64,000 nucleotides of DNA from Tolypothrix sp. NIES-4075. Its GTDB lineage: Bacteria; Cyanobacteriota; Cyanobacteriia; Cyanobacteriales; Nostocaceae. The stretch lies in the NCBI RefSeq assembly GCF_002218085.1, contig NZ_BDUC01000003.1, forward strand, positions 655,666-719,665. The letters are read 5' to 3'. The notes beneath the pieces were generated by a model. The model made no database searches. It saw nothing but the letters and a program-made list of their open reading frames with translations, and was not told where the DNA came from. Shown in pieces: positions 42,094 to 51,065 of the stretch (positions are counted from its first letter, which is position 1; every line of letters begins with the position of its first letter). A program made the translations under genes and the position numbers.

Positions 42094-43148
42094 AAATCGT
42101 TACTATATTGGGTGCAAGACCACAATTTATTAAAGCATCTGTAGTCAGTTCTGCTTTTCAACGTGCTGGAATAAATGAAATTATTATTCATACAGGGCAG
42201 CACTTTGATTCATTAATGTCCGATATATTTTTTCAAGATTTAGACTTGCCTCAGCCCCAATATCACTTAAACATTCATAGCCTGAATCATTCAGCAATGA
42301 CAGGTAGAATGATGGAGAAAATAGAGGAATTACTTGATGATAAACCTGATTGGATGTGCGTTTACGGAGATACGAATTCAACATTAGCAGGTGCTTTGGT
42401 TGCTGCAAAGCTGCATATACCAATTGCACATATAGAAGCTGGACTGCGAAGCTTTAATCGGCAAATGCCTGAAGAAGTTAATCGGGTTGTAACCGATCAT
42501 CTTGCACAACTTCTTTTTGCTCCGACAACTTTGGCAGTTCAATGTCTTGAAAACGAGGGGATTTCTCAAGGAGTCCACTTAGTTGGAGACGTAATGATGG
42601 ATGCTATTTTGCAGTATCAAGCTAAAGCAAAGCAAACATCTGATATTCTCGCAAGACATCAGTTGAGCCTGAATGAATTTTACCTTGCTACTGTTCACCG
42701 ACCCAGCAATACAGACGATCGCGTGCGTCTGAGTTATATCCTCGACAGTTTCACGAAACTGGATCGTCCGGTTGTTTTTCCGATCCATCCTCGAACCCAA
42801 GCTCAAATTCACAAAATGGAATTGAGTCATTATCTAACTGCTGACTCAATAGTAGCGATACCACCAGTTAGTTATCTTGATATGCTAGCACTCTTAAGTG
42901 CTTGCCGTTGTATAATTACCGATTCTGGAGGTATACAAAAAGAAGCTTATATTTTTGGGCGTCCCTGCTTTACTCTGCGAAATGAAACTGAATGGAAAGA
43001 GACTGTAGATATCGGCTGGAATCAACTGGTACAACCGGAAAATTTAAGTGAATCGATTGCAAACTTCACGCGACCATCTGAATGCCCTAAACTTTATGGA
43101 AATGGTGATGCAGCAACCCAAATTACTCAAATACTACTTAACTTATAA
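42090..43148 (+). CDS. wbpI: UDP-N-acetylglucosamine 2-epimerase (WecB/WbpI-like)
   Basis: 352 aa, non-hydrolysing UDP-sugar 2-epimerase fold: GARPQFIKASVV at the N-terminus, HTGQHFD, YGDTNSTLAGALVA, HIEAGLRSFNRQMPEE, and the C-terminal TDSGGIQKEAY. In a genome segment that also has wbpA-B-D-E, it may epimerise UDP-GlcNAc(3NAc)A to the manno form (WbpI), though plain UDP-GlcNAc to UDP-ManNAc (WecB) is equally possible from sequence alone. It overlaps the preceding GT2 gene. Confidence 0.85.
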   Translation: MKIVTILGARPQFIKASVVSSAFQRAGINEIIIHTGQHFDSLMSDIFFQDLDLPQPQYHLNIHSLNHSAMTGRMMEKIEELLDDKPDWMCVYGDTNSTLAGALVAAKLHIPIAHIEAGLRSFNRQMPEEVNRVVTDHLAQLLFAPTTLAVQCLENEGISQGVHLVGDVMMDAILQYQAKAKQTSDILARHQLSLNEFYLATVHRPSNTDDRVRLSYILDSFTKLDRPVVFPIHPRTQAQIHKMELSHYLTADSIVAIPPVSYLDMLALLSACRCIITDSGGIQKEAYIFGRPCFTLRNETEWKETVDIGWNQLVQPENLSESIANFTRPSECPKLYGNGDAATQITQILLNL

Positions 43149-43169
43149 TAATTGCTAAATTATATATGG

Positions 43170-43284
43170 TATAGCAATCCTAAATGATTCGTGACATTCT
43201 CTGTTTATTTCTTTCCTTGGCGTTCTTGGCTTCTTGGCGGTTCGTTTTCAAAGAAAATCTTACAACTCATTTAGGACTGCTATA
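43170..43284. mobile_element. 115-bp MITE-like element (TATAGCA ends)
   Basis: The left end TATAGCAATCCTAAATGA and the reverse complement of the right end TATAGCAGTCCTAAATGA differ at one base, and the similarity extends further with a few mismatches. It is noncoding with TA-rich flanks. It lies between the epimerase and the Wzt-like gene. Confidence 0.7.
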
Positions 43285-43342
43285 TTTTTGTACTCTTAAG
43301 CAGACAAGGGCGTTAGTGTAATTTAAGACAAGGATAGAGAGC

Positions 43343-44635
43343 GTGTCAGATACTGTAATTCAAGTTGAAAACCTGAGCAAAAAATATATAATTGGTCATC
43401 AGCAGCAAGAGAAACATTCAACTTTAAGAGATGCTTTGGTTTATGGAGCCAAATCTCTCGGTTCCAAATTACTAAATTTTTCTACATATAAAGACTTATC
43501 ACCAACATCCGAAGATTTTTGGGCACTCAAAGATATTTCTTTTGAAATCAAGCAAGGCGATCGCCTTGGTATCATTGGTCGTAATGGTGCAGGCAAATCA
43601 ACTTTATTAAAAATATTGAGCCGTATTACCGAACCAACCACTGGAAGAATTTCCATTTCTGGACGAGTAGCCAGTTTGTTGGAAGTAGGAACAGGTTTTC
43701 ATGGGGAATTAACTGGACGAGAAAATATTTTTCTCAACGGTGCTATTTTGGGCATGAGCAAAGCTGAGATCGTCAAGAAGTTTGATGAAATTGTCGCTTT
43801 TGCAGAAGTAGAGAAGTTTTTAGATACACCAGTCAAGCGTTATTCTTCTGGAATGTACGTGCGTCTAGCCTTTGCAGTCGCTGCCCATCTTGAACCAGAG
43901 ATTTTAATTGTAGATGAAGTACTGGCAGTGGGAGATATCCGCTTTCAGCAAAAGTGCCTGGGGAAGATGGAAGAGGTTGGTAAAGAAGGACGCACAGTTT
44001 TGTTCGTCAGTCACAACATGAGTACGGTGAGCTACTTATGCAGTCGCGGTATTTTGTTAGAATCTGGCACTTTGTACGTAGACAGTGATGCCGAAGAAGC
44101 TATCAGAATTTATCTAGATAAGTCTTATAACGTTGCTCAATTGCCTTTAATGGAAAGAAAAGATCGTAGCGGATCTGGAAAAGTAAAATCTGCTAGTTTT
44201 AGAGTGTTAAATCAGGAAGGTACAGAAGAAAATACCTTACAATCAGGTAAAAATTATTATTTTGAAATAGGTTATTTAAATTATACAAAAGAACGTATCA
44301 GTAACGTTGTAGTCAGCCTTGATTTCTTTGATGACAAAGGTATTCGAGTTCTCTTACTAAGAACTAACTTTACAAATAGTAATCTAACTATAGACGCGGA
44401 AAAAGGATATATTATTTGCGGAATCAACAACTTACCTTTAGTTAACAGCTTTTATCGAGTTTCAATATATTTATCACATGCAGATCAAGAATTACTTGAT
44501 TGGATTGAAGATGCAGCAACTGTAACTGTAGACGGAGGTGATTTTTTTGGTACAGGTAATCCTGGTCTTCCCAATCACTGCAAAATTTTAACTAAGGCTC
44601 AGTGGTCTACTGAGATATCTTTTTTCTCTTCTTAG
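43343..44635 (+). CDS. wzt: polysaccharide export ABC ATPase with C-terminal glycan-binding domain (Wzt-like)
   Basis: 430 aa. The N-terminal ABC domain has Walker A GRNGAGKST (79-87), signature YSSGM (167-171), Walker B ILIVDE (187-192) and the H-loop SHNMSTV. Residues about 285-430 form an extra beta-rich domain corresponding to Wzt-C, which in O-antigen exporters recognises the terminal, often methylated, residue of the finished chain. It starts with GTG at 43343. The permease partner is not adjacent; the candidate is at 22022. Presence of Wzt-C suggests the chain is finished with a cap before export. Confidence 0.9.
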   Translation: MSDTVIQVENLSKKYIIGHQQQEKHSTLRDALVYGAKSLGSKLLNFSTYKDLSPTSEDFWALKDISFEIKQGDRLGIIGRNGAGKSTLLKILSRITEPTTGRISISGRVASLLEVGTGFHGELTGRENIFLNGAILGMSKAEIVKKFDEIVAFAEVEKFLDTPVKRYSSGMYVRLAFAVAAHLEPEILIVDEVLAVGDIRFQQKCLGKMEEVGKEGRTVLFVSHNMSTVSYLCSRGILLESGTLYVDSDAEEAIRIYLDKSYNVAQLPLMERKDRSGSGKVKSASFRVLNQEGTEENTLQSGKNYYFEIGYLNYTKERISNVVVSLDFFDDKGIRVLLLRTNFTNSNLTIDAEKGYIICGINNLPLVNSFYRVSIYLSHADQELLDWIEDAATVTVDGGDFFGTGNPGLPNHCKILTKAQWSTEISFFSS

Positions 44636-44657
44636 CAAGCTTGATACGTTAATTACA

Positions 44658-45665
44658 ATGAGCGAACAACATCCTTATCGGGCTACGATTCCACCAGTTC
44701 CAGAAGGAACACCAAGTCCTCTTTGGTCTGTAATGATTCCTACCTATAATTGTGCAAAGTATTTGCGCGAAACCTTGAAGAGTGTGTTAGCTCAAGATCC
44801 TGGTGCTGAAGTCATGCAGATTGAGGTGATTGACGATTGTTCCACCAAAGACGATCCCCAAGCAGTTGTTGAAGAACTCGGTCAGGGACGTGTTGGATTT
44901 TATCGGCAACCATATAATGTAGGTCATACGAAAAATTTTGAAACTTGCTTAAAGCGATCGCGCGGAAAATTAATTCATCAGTTGCATGGTGACGATTATG
45001 TGCTAGATGGCTTTTATCGCAAAATGCAACGAGCTTTTGAAGATAACCCCGATATTGGTGCTGCTTTCTGCCGCCACATTTTCATGGATGAGCATGGCAA
45101 TTCGCAAACTATCTCCGAATTAGAACAGCCTGAAAGTGGAGTTCTAAGTAATTTTTTGGAGCGCATTGCCAGCTTTCAACAGATTCAAACGCCATCAATT
45201 GTAGTGCGACGAAAAGTATATGAACTACTTGGAGGGTTTGACAGTCGATTATCTTGGACTGAGGATTGGGAAATGTGGGTAAGAATCGCTGCCCGCTTTC
45301 CAATTTGGTATGAGATTGAGCCATTAGCAGTTTATCGAAAACATTCAGGATCTAACACTGGACGTTATATGTGTACTGCTGAGAATCTGAGAGATTCACG
45401 TAGAGCTATAAATATTTTTCAATCATACCTTCCCCCCTCAAAAGCTAACCAAATAGCCAACAAAGCTAGAGAAAATTGGGCGCTTTACACTCTCTACTTT
45501 GTCGTTCCCCAGTACTTAACTGAAGGCAACACATCAGCTGCAACTGCTCAAATTCGAGAAGCACTTAAGTGCAATCATTCATTCAAAGTAATCATGTCAC
45601 TCTTTAACGTGCTTAAATCTACTGCAAAGCGATGGTTTTTGAAAAAGATACGCCTAACCATGTAG
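44658..45665 (+). CDS. glycosyltransferase family 2
   Basis: 335 aa. A GT-A domain occupies residues about 22-250: WSVMIPTYNCAKYL, VIDDCSTKDD, YNVGHTKNFETCL and the DxD-like HGDDYVL, then SWTEDWEMWVRIA, typical of GT2 enzymes acting in polysaccharide assembly. The C-terminal ~90 aa are basic and helical, perhaps membrane-associated. It follows the Wzt-like gene by 22 bp. Donor and acceptor are unknown. Confidence 0.85.
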   Translation: MSEQHPYRATIPPVPEGTPSPLWSVMIPTYNCAKYLRETLKSVLAQDPGAEVMQIEVIDDCSTKDDPQAVVEELGQGRVGFYRQPYNVGHTKNFETCLKRSRGKLIHQLHGDDYVLDGFYRKMQRAFEDNPDIGAAFCRHIFMDEHGNSQTISELEQPESGVLSNFLERIASFQQIQTPSIVVRRKVYELLGGFDSRLSWTEDWEMWVRIAARFPIWYEIEPLAVYRKHSGSNTGRYMCTAENLRDSRRAINIFQSYLPPSKANQIANKARENWALYTLYFVVPQYLTEGNTSAATAQIREALKCNHSFKVIMSLFNVLKSTAKRWFLKKIRLTM

Positions 45666-45870
45666 GTAAAACTCAGTGGTTTTTAGTTTAGCTCTTCAGT
45701 ACCTAACTAAATACGAATTATATGAGAAAATTTTAGAAAATAAAAAGATTAAGCGTAAATCTTGCTCTTCCACCATAAATTATTATTTTACTGACTTTTA
45801 GTTCGAGTGAGTTTAGCAAGATTTCGCTGCAATTACTGCAATAAAAAAAAACAATCAATTTCAAATAATT

Positions 45871-46980
45871 ATGTCAGCTTTTGGTATTTTCAAATCTGCT
45901 ATAAATCAATGGGTTTTGGAAAAGCTACGTTTAATTTATTATAAACTTCTACAAATCAATATATACATTCAGGAATATTATATTCGCCCGATAATTTTAC
46001 GAAACAGTATCAAACACATTTATGGTTTGACAAAAATAAATTATGCAAATGATGAATTGATAGTGCTTTGTGTTGTTAGAAATGGAGAGTTGTATATAAA
46101 ATCATTCATTGAACATTACTTCGGATTGGGAGTTAAGCATATAGTTTTTCTGTTTAATGATTCAACTGACAACAGTATTGATATTGCCTCTCAATATGAA
46201 AATATCACCATTCTTGAAACAAAATGTCCTTATAAAAAATATGAAACTGTAATGAAGAGGTATTTAGTATATCGTTTTTCTAAAAATAAATGGAATCTTT
46301 TTTCAGATATTGACGAACTTTTTGACTATCCTTTTTCTGACTTGATTAACTTAAGCGCTCTCTTAAATTATCTTAATAAGAATAAATATACTGCTGTTGT
46401 TTTACAAATGTTGGATTTATTCTCAGATATTAGTTTAGCTAATTTGACAAGCGGAATAAATGATTCTCTTAAAGAGAGATATATATATTACGACATTTCT
46501 AATATTCAAAAAGAAACATATCCTTTTGGTGAATTGTTAACTAAAAATATTAATTTACATTGGGGTGGTATTCGTAAAACATTGTTTGGCACTAACAATG
46601 GCTTAACAAAAGCAGCCTTAGTTTTTGTTGACAGTAAAATTCATACTTTTGTATACTTTCATCATGTGAAAAATGCGCGAATAGCTGATTTTACAGGTGT
46701 TCTTCTACATTATCCATTTACAAATGTTTTTTATCAAAAGGTTAAGGAAGCCGTAGAAACAAAAAGATACCTACAATCAGCGGATCATGAATATAAAATG
46801 TATTTGGAAAAATTGCAAAGCGATCCGGATATTAATATAAAACAAGACACTGCTTGTAAATTTGAAGATGTGAACTATTTACTAGAAACTAATTTTTTAG
46901 TAGTATCTGATGAATATATTCAATGGGTTAAAGATCGTAGTAATAACAATTCCAGCGAGAAAAAAATAAAAGATATCTAA
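45871..46980 (+). CDS. glycosyltransferase family 2-like (Glyco_tranf_2_4 type)
   Basis: 369 aa. The conserved part starts at about residue 64: VLCVVRNGELYIKSFIEHY, FLFNDSTDNSIDIA and FSDIDELFDYP, the acidic DIDE being the metal-binding motif of this GT2-like/GT92-related group. LHWGGIRKT and HHVKNARIADF are also typical. The gene is more AT-rich than its neighbours. Its TAA overlaps the next ATG by one base. Confidence 0.75.
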   Translation: MSAFGIFKSAINQWVLEKLRLIYYKLLQINIYIQEYYIRPIILRNSIKHIYGLTKINYANDELIVLCVVRNGELYIKSFIEHYFGLGVKHIVFLFNDSTDNSIDIASQYENITILETKCPYKKYETVMKRYLVYRFSKNKWNLFSDIDELFDYPFSDLINLSALLNYLNKNKYTAVVLQMLDLFSDISLANLTSGINDSLKERYIYYDISNIQKETYPFGELLTKNINLHWGGIRKTLFGTNNGLTKAALVFVDSKIHTFVYFHHVKNARIADFTGVLLHYPFTNVFYQKVKEAVETKRYLQSADHEYKMYLEKLQSDPDINIKQDTACKFEDVNYLLETNFLVVSDEYIQWVKDRSNNNSSEKKIKDI

Positions 46981-47921
46981 TGAAAACAGCCTTCAGCGTT
47001 ATTATCTGCACCCATAACCCTAGACGTGATTATCTGGAAAGGGTATTACAAGCACTAAAAAAACAAACTTTACCAACAGATTTATGGGAACTTTTACTCA
47101 TTGATAATGCCAGCGCTCAACCTCTTTCTGAGGAAATTGATTTAACCTGGCATTCTAAATCTCGTCACATTAGAGAAGAACAATTAGGTTTAACTGCTGC
47201 TCGATTACGGGGTATTAAAGAGGCAACAGCTGAAACTTTAATCTTTGTTGATGATGACAACGTTTTAGATCCAGATTATTTAGCAGTCGCTTTAAAAATC
47301 AGCAAAGATTTCTCAATCATTGGTGCTTGGGGTGGGCAAGTAATACCTGAATTAGAAGAGGAACCTCCTGAATGGATAAAGCCAGATTTAAAAAATTTCC
47401 TACAATCTCTAGCTTGTCGAGAATTTTTTCAAGATAAATGGTCGAATTTGATACATGAATACGAAACAACTCCTTGTGGAGCAGGACTTTGTGTTCGTAA
47501 AGATGTTGCCCAGAAGTATCTGGAACTGGTTTGTAACGATCCCAGACGGGTAGATTTGGATCGCAAGGGTAAGCAGTTAATATCTTGTGGAGACTTTGAT
47601 TTAGCATATACAGCTTGCGATATGGGCTTGGGCACAGGAGAATTTACATCTTTGAAGTTAACTCACTTGATACCATCTAATCGTCTTGAAGAAGATTATT
47701 TAGTGCGTTTAACAGAAGGAATACATTACTCAAAAATTATTTTGGAGTATCTCCGAGGAAAACTACCACCTCAGCCAAACATGAGATCGTCAAAGATATA
47801 TTTGCTCTATTTACGTCTGCGATATGGTGCAAGAAGATGCCGTTTTTATGCGGCAAGGCAAAAAGGTATTAGACAAGCTTTGCAAGAAATTAGCAATTGG
47901 CAAAATCAAGCTAGTGCTTAA
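46980..47921 (+). CDS. glycosyltransferase family 2
   Basis: 313 aa with FSVIICTHNPRRDYL, LLIDNASAQPL, QLGLTAARLRGI and IFVDDDNVLDPDYL (DDD metal site), then the acceptor-side GAGLCVRKDVA and CGDFDLAYTAC. It is a complete GT-A domain with a basic C-terminal extension and no TM helix. It is translationally coupled to the previous gene by TAATG overlap. Its specificity is unknown. Confidence 0.85.
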   Translation: MKTAFSVIICTHNPRRDYLERVLQALKKQTLPTDLWELLLIDNASAQPLSEEIDLTWHSKSRHIREEQLGLTAARLRGIKEATAETLIFVDDDNVLDPDYLAVALKISKDFSIIGAWGGQVIPELEEEPPEWIKPDLKNFLQSLACREFFQDKWSNLIHEYETTPCGAGLCVRKDVAQKYLELVCNDPRRVDLDRKGKQLISCGDFDLAYTACDMGLGTGEFTSLKLTHLIPSNRLEEDYLVRLTEGIHYSKIILEYLRGKLPPQPNMRSSKIYLLYLRLRYGARRCRFYAARQKGIRQALQEISNWQNQASA

Positions 47922-48075
47922 GTAAATTATTCGTAACTACCTTAATTAAATATCTGCTAGAAGTACAGATTCAGCGATATACAGAGATGTCAGGTATTGG
48001 AAAATTAGAGCGCGATCGCATTCCTTCTAATTCAAGTCAATTAAGCATAAAAAAAAATCAAATAGGTACAAGTCT

Positions 48076-48705
48076 ATGAGACATTTTCCCCTAGCACGTA
48101 ATTCTACACGGAATCTTTTATATAAGATGTCCGGGAGCAATCGCAGGGTTTACTCTCACCGAGAAGAGTTTTTGCAAATAGTGCCAAGAGAATCTGTAGG
48201 GGTAGAGTTAGGAGTTTTCAAGGGCGAATTTTCAAAACAAATTCTTGAGATAGTAAGACCACGAGAATTACACCTTATTGATGTGTGGTGGACTCAATTT
48301 GGTGAATACTATCCGAATTGGGGGGAATATACAGATTATGGTCGTCTGAAAACCAGTGATGCTTATGCCAATGCAATGATGATTATTGAAAAGTACAGCG
48401 CAAAAACAAATGTTACCGTGCATGTAGGGGATGACTTAAAGTATTTGGCGACTTTACCTGACAGTTACCTAGACTGGTCTTATCTCGATTCATCCCACGA
48501 GTATGAACATACAAAACTTGAGTTAGAAATACTTCTAGACAAGACAAAATCAGGGGGACTGATAACTGGAGATGATTGGCAAGAGGATACTAACCATATT
48601 CATTATGGCGTTTCTCAGGCTGTGAAAGAGTTCTGCAAGACTTATAACTGGGAGGTTGTCTTGCTTGATAATCATCGACAGTGGGCTATTCAACAATGCA
48701 GATGA
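48076..48705 (+). CDS. class I SAM-dependent methyltransferase
   Basis: 209 aa. Residues about 36-80 hold VPRESVGVELGVFKGEFS (motif I region) and LHLIDVWWTQ, then VHVGDDLKYLATLPDSYLDW and YLDSSHEYEHTKLELEI, the pattern of Methyltransf_24-type O-methyltransferases. GLITGDDW with acidic residues may hold a metal. It could cap or decorate the glycan, in line with the glycan-recognising Wzt domain (inference). Confidence 0.78.
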   Translation: MRHFPLARNSTRNLLYKMSGSNRRVYSHREEFLQIVPRESVGVELGVFKGEFSKQILEIVRPRELHLIDVWWTQFGEYYPNWGEYTDYGRLKTSDAYANAMMIIEKYSAKTNVTVHVGDDLKYLATLPDSYLDWSYLDSSHEYEHTKLELEILLDKTKSGGLITGDDWQEDTNHIHYGVSQAVKEFCKTYNWEVVLLDNHRQWAIQQCR

Positions 48706-48799
48706 GCTAAAACTGTCAGAACTGATTTATAAACTGCAATTGTCTGCAATGAGTAACGCTCTTCCACAATAAAGCTAAGACAGAATTACATTCAAAAAA

Positions 48800-49849
48800 A
48801 TGAATAAATTACTTGTGACAGGTTCTTCTGGTTTAATTGGTTCAGAAGTTGTTGACTACTTCTGCAAAGAAGGATGGCAAGTTTACGGTATTGACAACAA
48901 TCAACGAGCAGATTTTTTCGGTCCTGCTGGTGATACCCGCTGGAACCAAAAACGTCTTTTAGAGACACACCAGAACTTTCAGCATGTTGAACTTGATATT
49001 CGCGATCGCTTGGGAATTCTCAATTGCATAAAGTCCTTAAAACCGGACATGCTAGTTCACACTGCTGCTCAACCCAGCCATGACCTAGCAGCATCTCGAC
49101 CATTCGATGATTTTGATGTTAACGCTGTTGGTACTCTCAACCTTCTAGAAGCAGTTAATAAGCACGTTCCTGAAGCAGTGTTTATTCACATGAGTACCAA
49201 TAAAGTTTATGGCGATCGACCCAATACTATCTCTTTAAAAGAGTTAGATACCCGTTGGGATTATGACGATCCCTATTACTACAATGGCATTGCTGAAGAC
49301 TTCTCTATCGACCAAAGTAAACATAGTATTTTCGGAGCTTCTAAGGTAGCTGCTGATGTTTTAGTACAAGAATACGGACGTTATTTTAATATCAAAACAT
49401 GCTGTTTGCGTGGTGGTTGTCTCACAGGACCAAATCATAGCGGTGTTGAATTACATGGATTTTTGAGTTATTTAATTAAGTGCAATTTAGAAGGGAAACT
49501 TTATCGCATTTATGGATACAAAGGTAAACAAGTAAGGGATAACATTCATTCTCTAGATGTAGCCAGATTTATTCATGCCTTTTGGGGAAATCCCCGTTGT
49601 GCTGAGGTTTATAATTTAGGTGGTGGTAGGCAAAACAGTTGCTCAATTTTAGAGGCTTTTGAACGAATTGCTACTCTTAGTGGCAAGAGGATGAACTATG
49701 AATATGTAGATAAAAACCGCGAGGGAGATCACATTTGCTACATCAGTGATTTGAGCAAAATGCAGGCTCAATATCCAGAGTGGAGTCTCACCAAATCATT
49801 AGATGATATTTTTGAGGAAATTTACAAAAGCTGGCAGCACAGATTGTAG
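48800..49849 (+). CDS. extended SDR nucleotide-sugar epimerase (CDP-tyvelose/paratose epimerase-like), Phe for catalytic Tyr
   Basis: 349 aa. NAD-binding TGSSGLIG (7-14), IDNNQRADFFGPAGDT (substrate loop of the RfbE-like subgroup), the STNKVYGD motif (132-139), and SIFGASKVAAD (176-186). In standard SDRs the last reads YxxxK; here it is Phe178-Gly-Ala-Ser-Lys182. The change sits in an otherwise intact sequence including RGGCLTGPNHSG. I believe related proteins share this feature, so it may define a subgroup with altered chemistry rather than a dead gene. The substrate is unknown. Confidence 0.8.
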   Translation: MNKLLVTGSSGLIGSEVVDYFCKEGWQVYGIDNNQRADFFGPAGDTRWNQKRLLETHQNFQHVELDIRDRLGILNCIKSLKPDMLVHTAAQPSHDLAASRPFDDFDVNAVGTLNLLEAVNKHVPEAVFIHMSTNKVYGDRPNTISLKELDTRWDYDDPYYYNGIAEDFSIDQSKHSIFGASKVAADVLVQEYGRYFNIKTCCLRGGCLTGPNHSGVELHGFLSYLIKCNLEGKLYRIYGYKGKQVRDNIHSLDVARFIHAFWGNPRCAEVYNLGGGRQNSCSILEAFERIATLSGKRMNYEYVDKNREGDHICYISDLSKMQAQYPEWSLTKSLDDIFEEIYKSWQHRL

Positions 49850-49892
49850 TTAAATATGGTTGCTCTACTTTTATGTCTGACTAACAAGGATA

Positions 49893-50909
49893 ATGAACTT
49901 ACAACATATTGTACTTACCGATCCTGCTCTCAACGGTTTTGAATATGGAATGCTGAGAGATTTTGAAGAGGAGATAGTTCGCATCACAAATGCCAAAAGA
50001 GTAGAGATGCCAAAGCGAAAATTTCCAAAGTTGATTGAAGACCGCATTGGACACGGAACTCGATATGGTAACTTGCGAAAATTTATTCCCAAAGTTGAGT
50101 CAGACCTGAAAGCAGATGTTCTTTGGGTTATACTCATGGGTCCAGAAAACTTTCCTCTCGATTTATTCAAAAATTGGGATCAAAATGTTGGAGTTAAAAT
50201 CCTTTACATATTTGATACTTTTGAGGGACAACTACCTTCAATTCGTCGGGTCTTACAGTCAGCAAAATGGGATCTTGCCATCACTTCTTTTCATGGAGCG
50301 CTTTCCTTTTTGAAGGAGCAAACCCAACAAAAGTGGTATGCTGTGGCTCAAGGTGTAAAGCTTGACAGGTTTAAAACAGTTGCCAAAGAAGAAAAATTAA
50401 TTAGTTTTTCTGCATATGGTCGTCGCTTAGACAATGTTCATCAAAGCGTCAAAGAATATTGTTTGCAAACTGACAAGTATTATGAATACACAACTACTAC
50501 TGGTCTTCAACCGCAGCTAGATCCGCGCGAAAATTACAGACAATACGCATGGCATCTGGCACACAGTTTTTTTACCTTCTCATGGGCTGTAGAGATAACT
50601 AATCCTAAAAGGGTTTTGACATTTAGTCCAATTACTTGTAGATGGTTTGAAGCTGCTGCCAGTGGCACAGTGATTCTTGGTCAAGCTCCTAATGAGCCAG
50701 AATTTGAAAAGATATTTGGTTCTAATTTAGTAATACCAATTGACTATACGGATAGTCAGGATAAATTGCAATTAATTTGGGAAGAATTATGGAAAAATCG
50801 TTATATTCATTTTGAATCTGCTTTAAGAACCAGAGAAAGACTAGCACAAAGTTGGAGCTGGGAGAGTCGTGTGTGGGAAATTTTAAAGCTAATTAATCTA
50901 AGTACATAA
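49893..50909 (+). CDS. putative glycosyltransferase (GT-B, CgeB/GT1-like)
   Basis: 338 aa. No strong N-terminal motif; the C-terminal half shows a donor-domain pattern with ITCRWFEAAASGTVILGQAPNEPEF, where the conserved acidic/Gly residues of GT4/CgeB proteins lie, and SWSWESRVWEI at the end. Position inside the glycan cluster supports a transferase role. The ATG follows TAACAAGGATA with moderate spacing. Confidence 0.65.
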   Translation: MNLQHIVLTDPALNGFEYGMLRDFEEEIVRITNAKRVEMPKRKFPKLIEDRIGHGTRYGNLRKFIPKVESDLKADVLWVILMGPENFPLDLFKNWDQNVGVKILYIFDTFEGQLPSIRRVLQSAKWDLAITSFHGALSFLKEQTQQKWYAVAQGVKLDRFKTVAKEEKLISFSAYGRRLDNVHQSVKEYCLQTDKYYEYTTTTGLQPQLDPRENYRQYAWHLAHSFFTFSWAVEITNPKRVLTFSPITCRWFEAAASGTVILGQAPNEPEFEKIFGSNLVIPIDYTDSQDKLQLIWEELWKNRYIHFESALRTRERLAQSWSWESRVWEILKLINLST

Positions 50910-51065
50910 ATAGTAAGTTTGGATTGTGAAGTAATCAATAAAAATAGTTTGTGGAGGTGGGTATTCTACAATCATGTTGTATGGTGCTGCGCTTTTTGAG
51001 CAAGCATCAATAAAAATTGATAATTTTTAAATGTTAAGCATTGCCATAATGCTTAAGTGAAAAAT

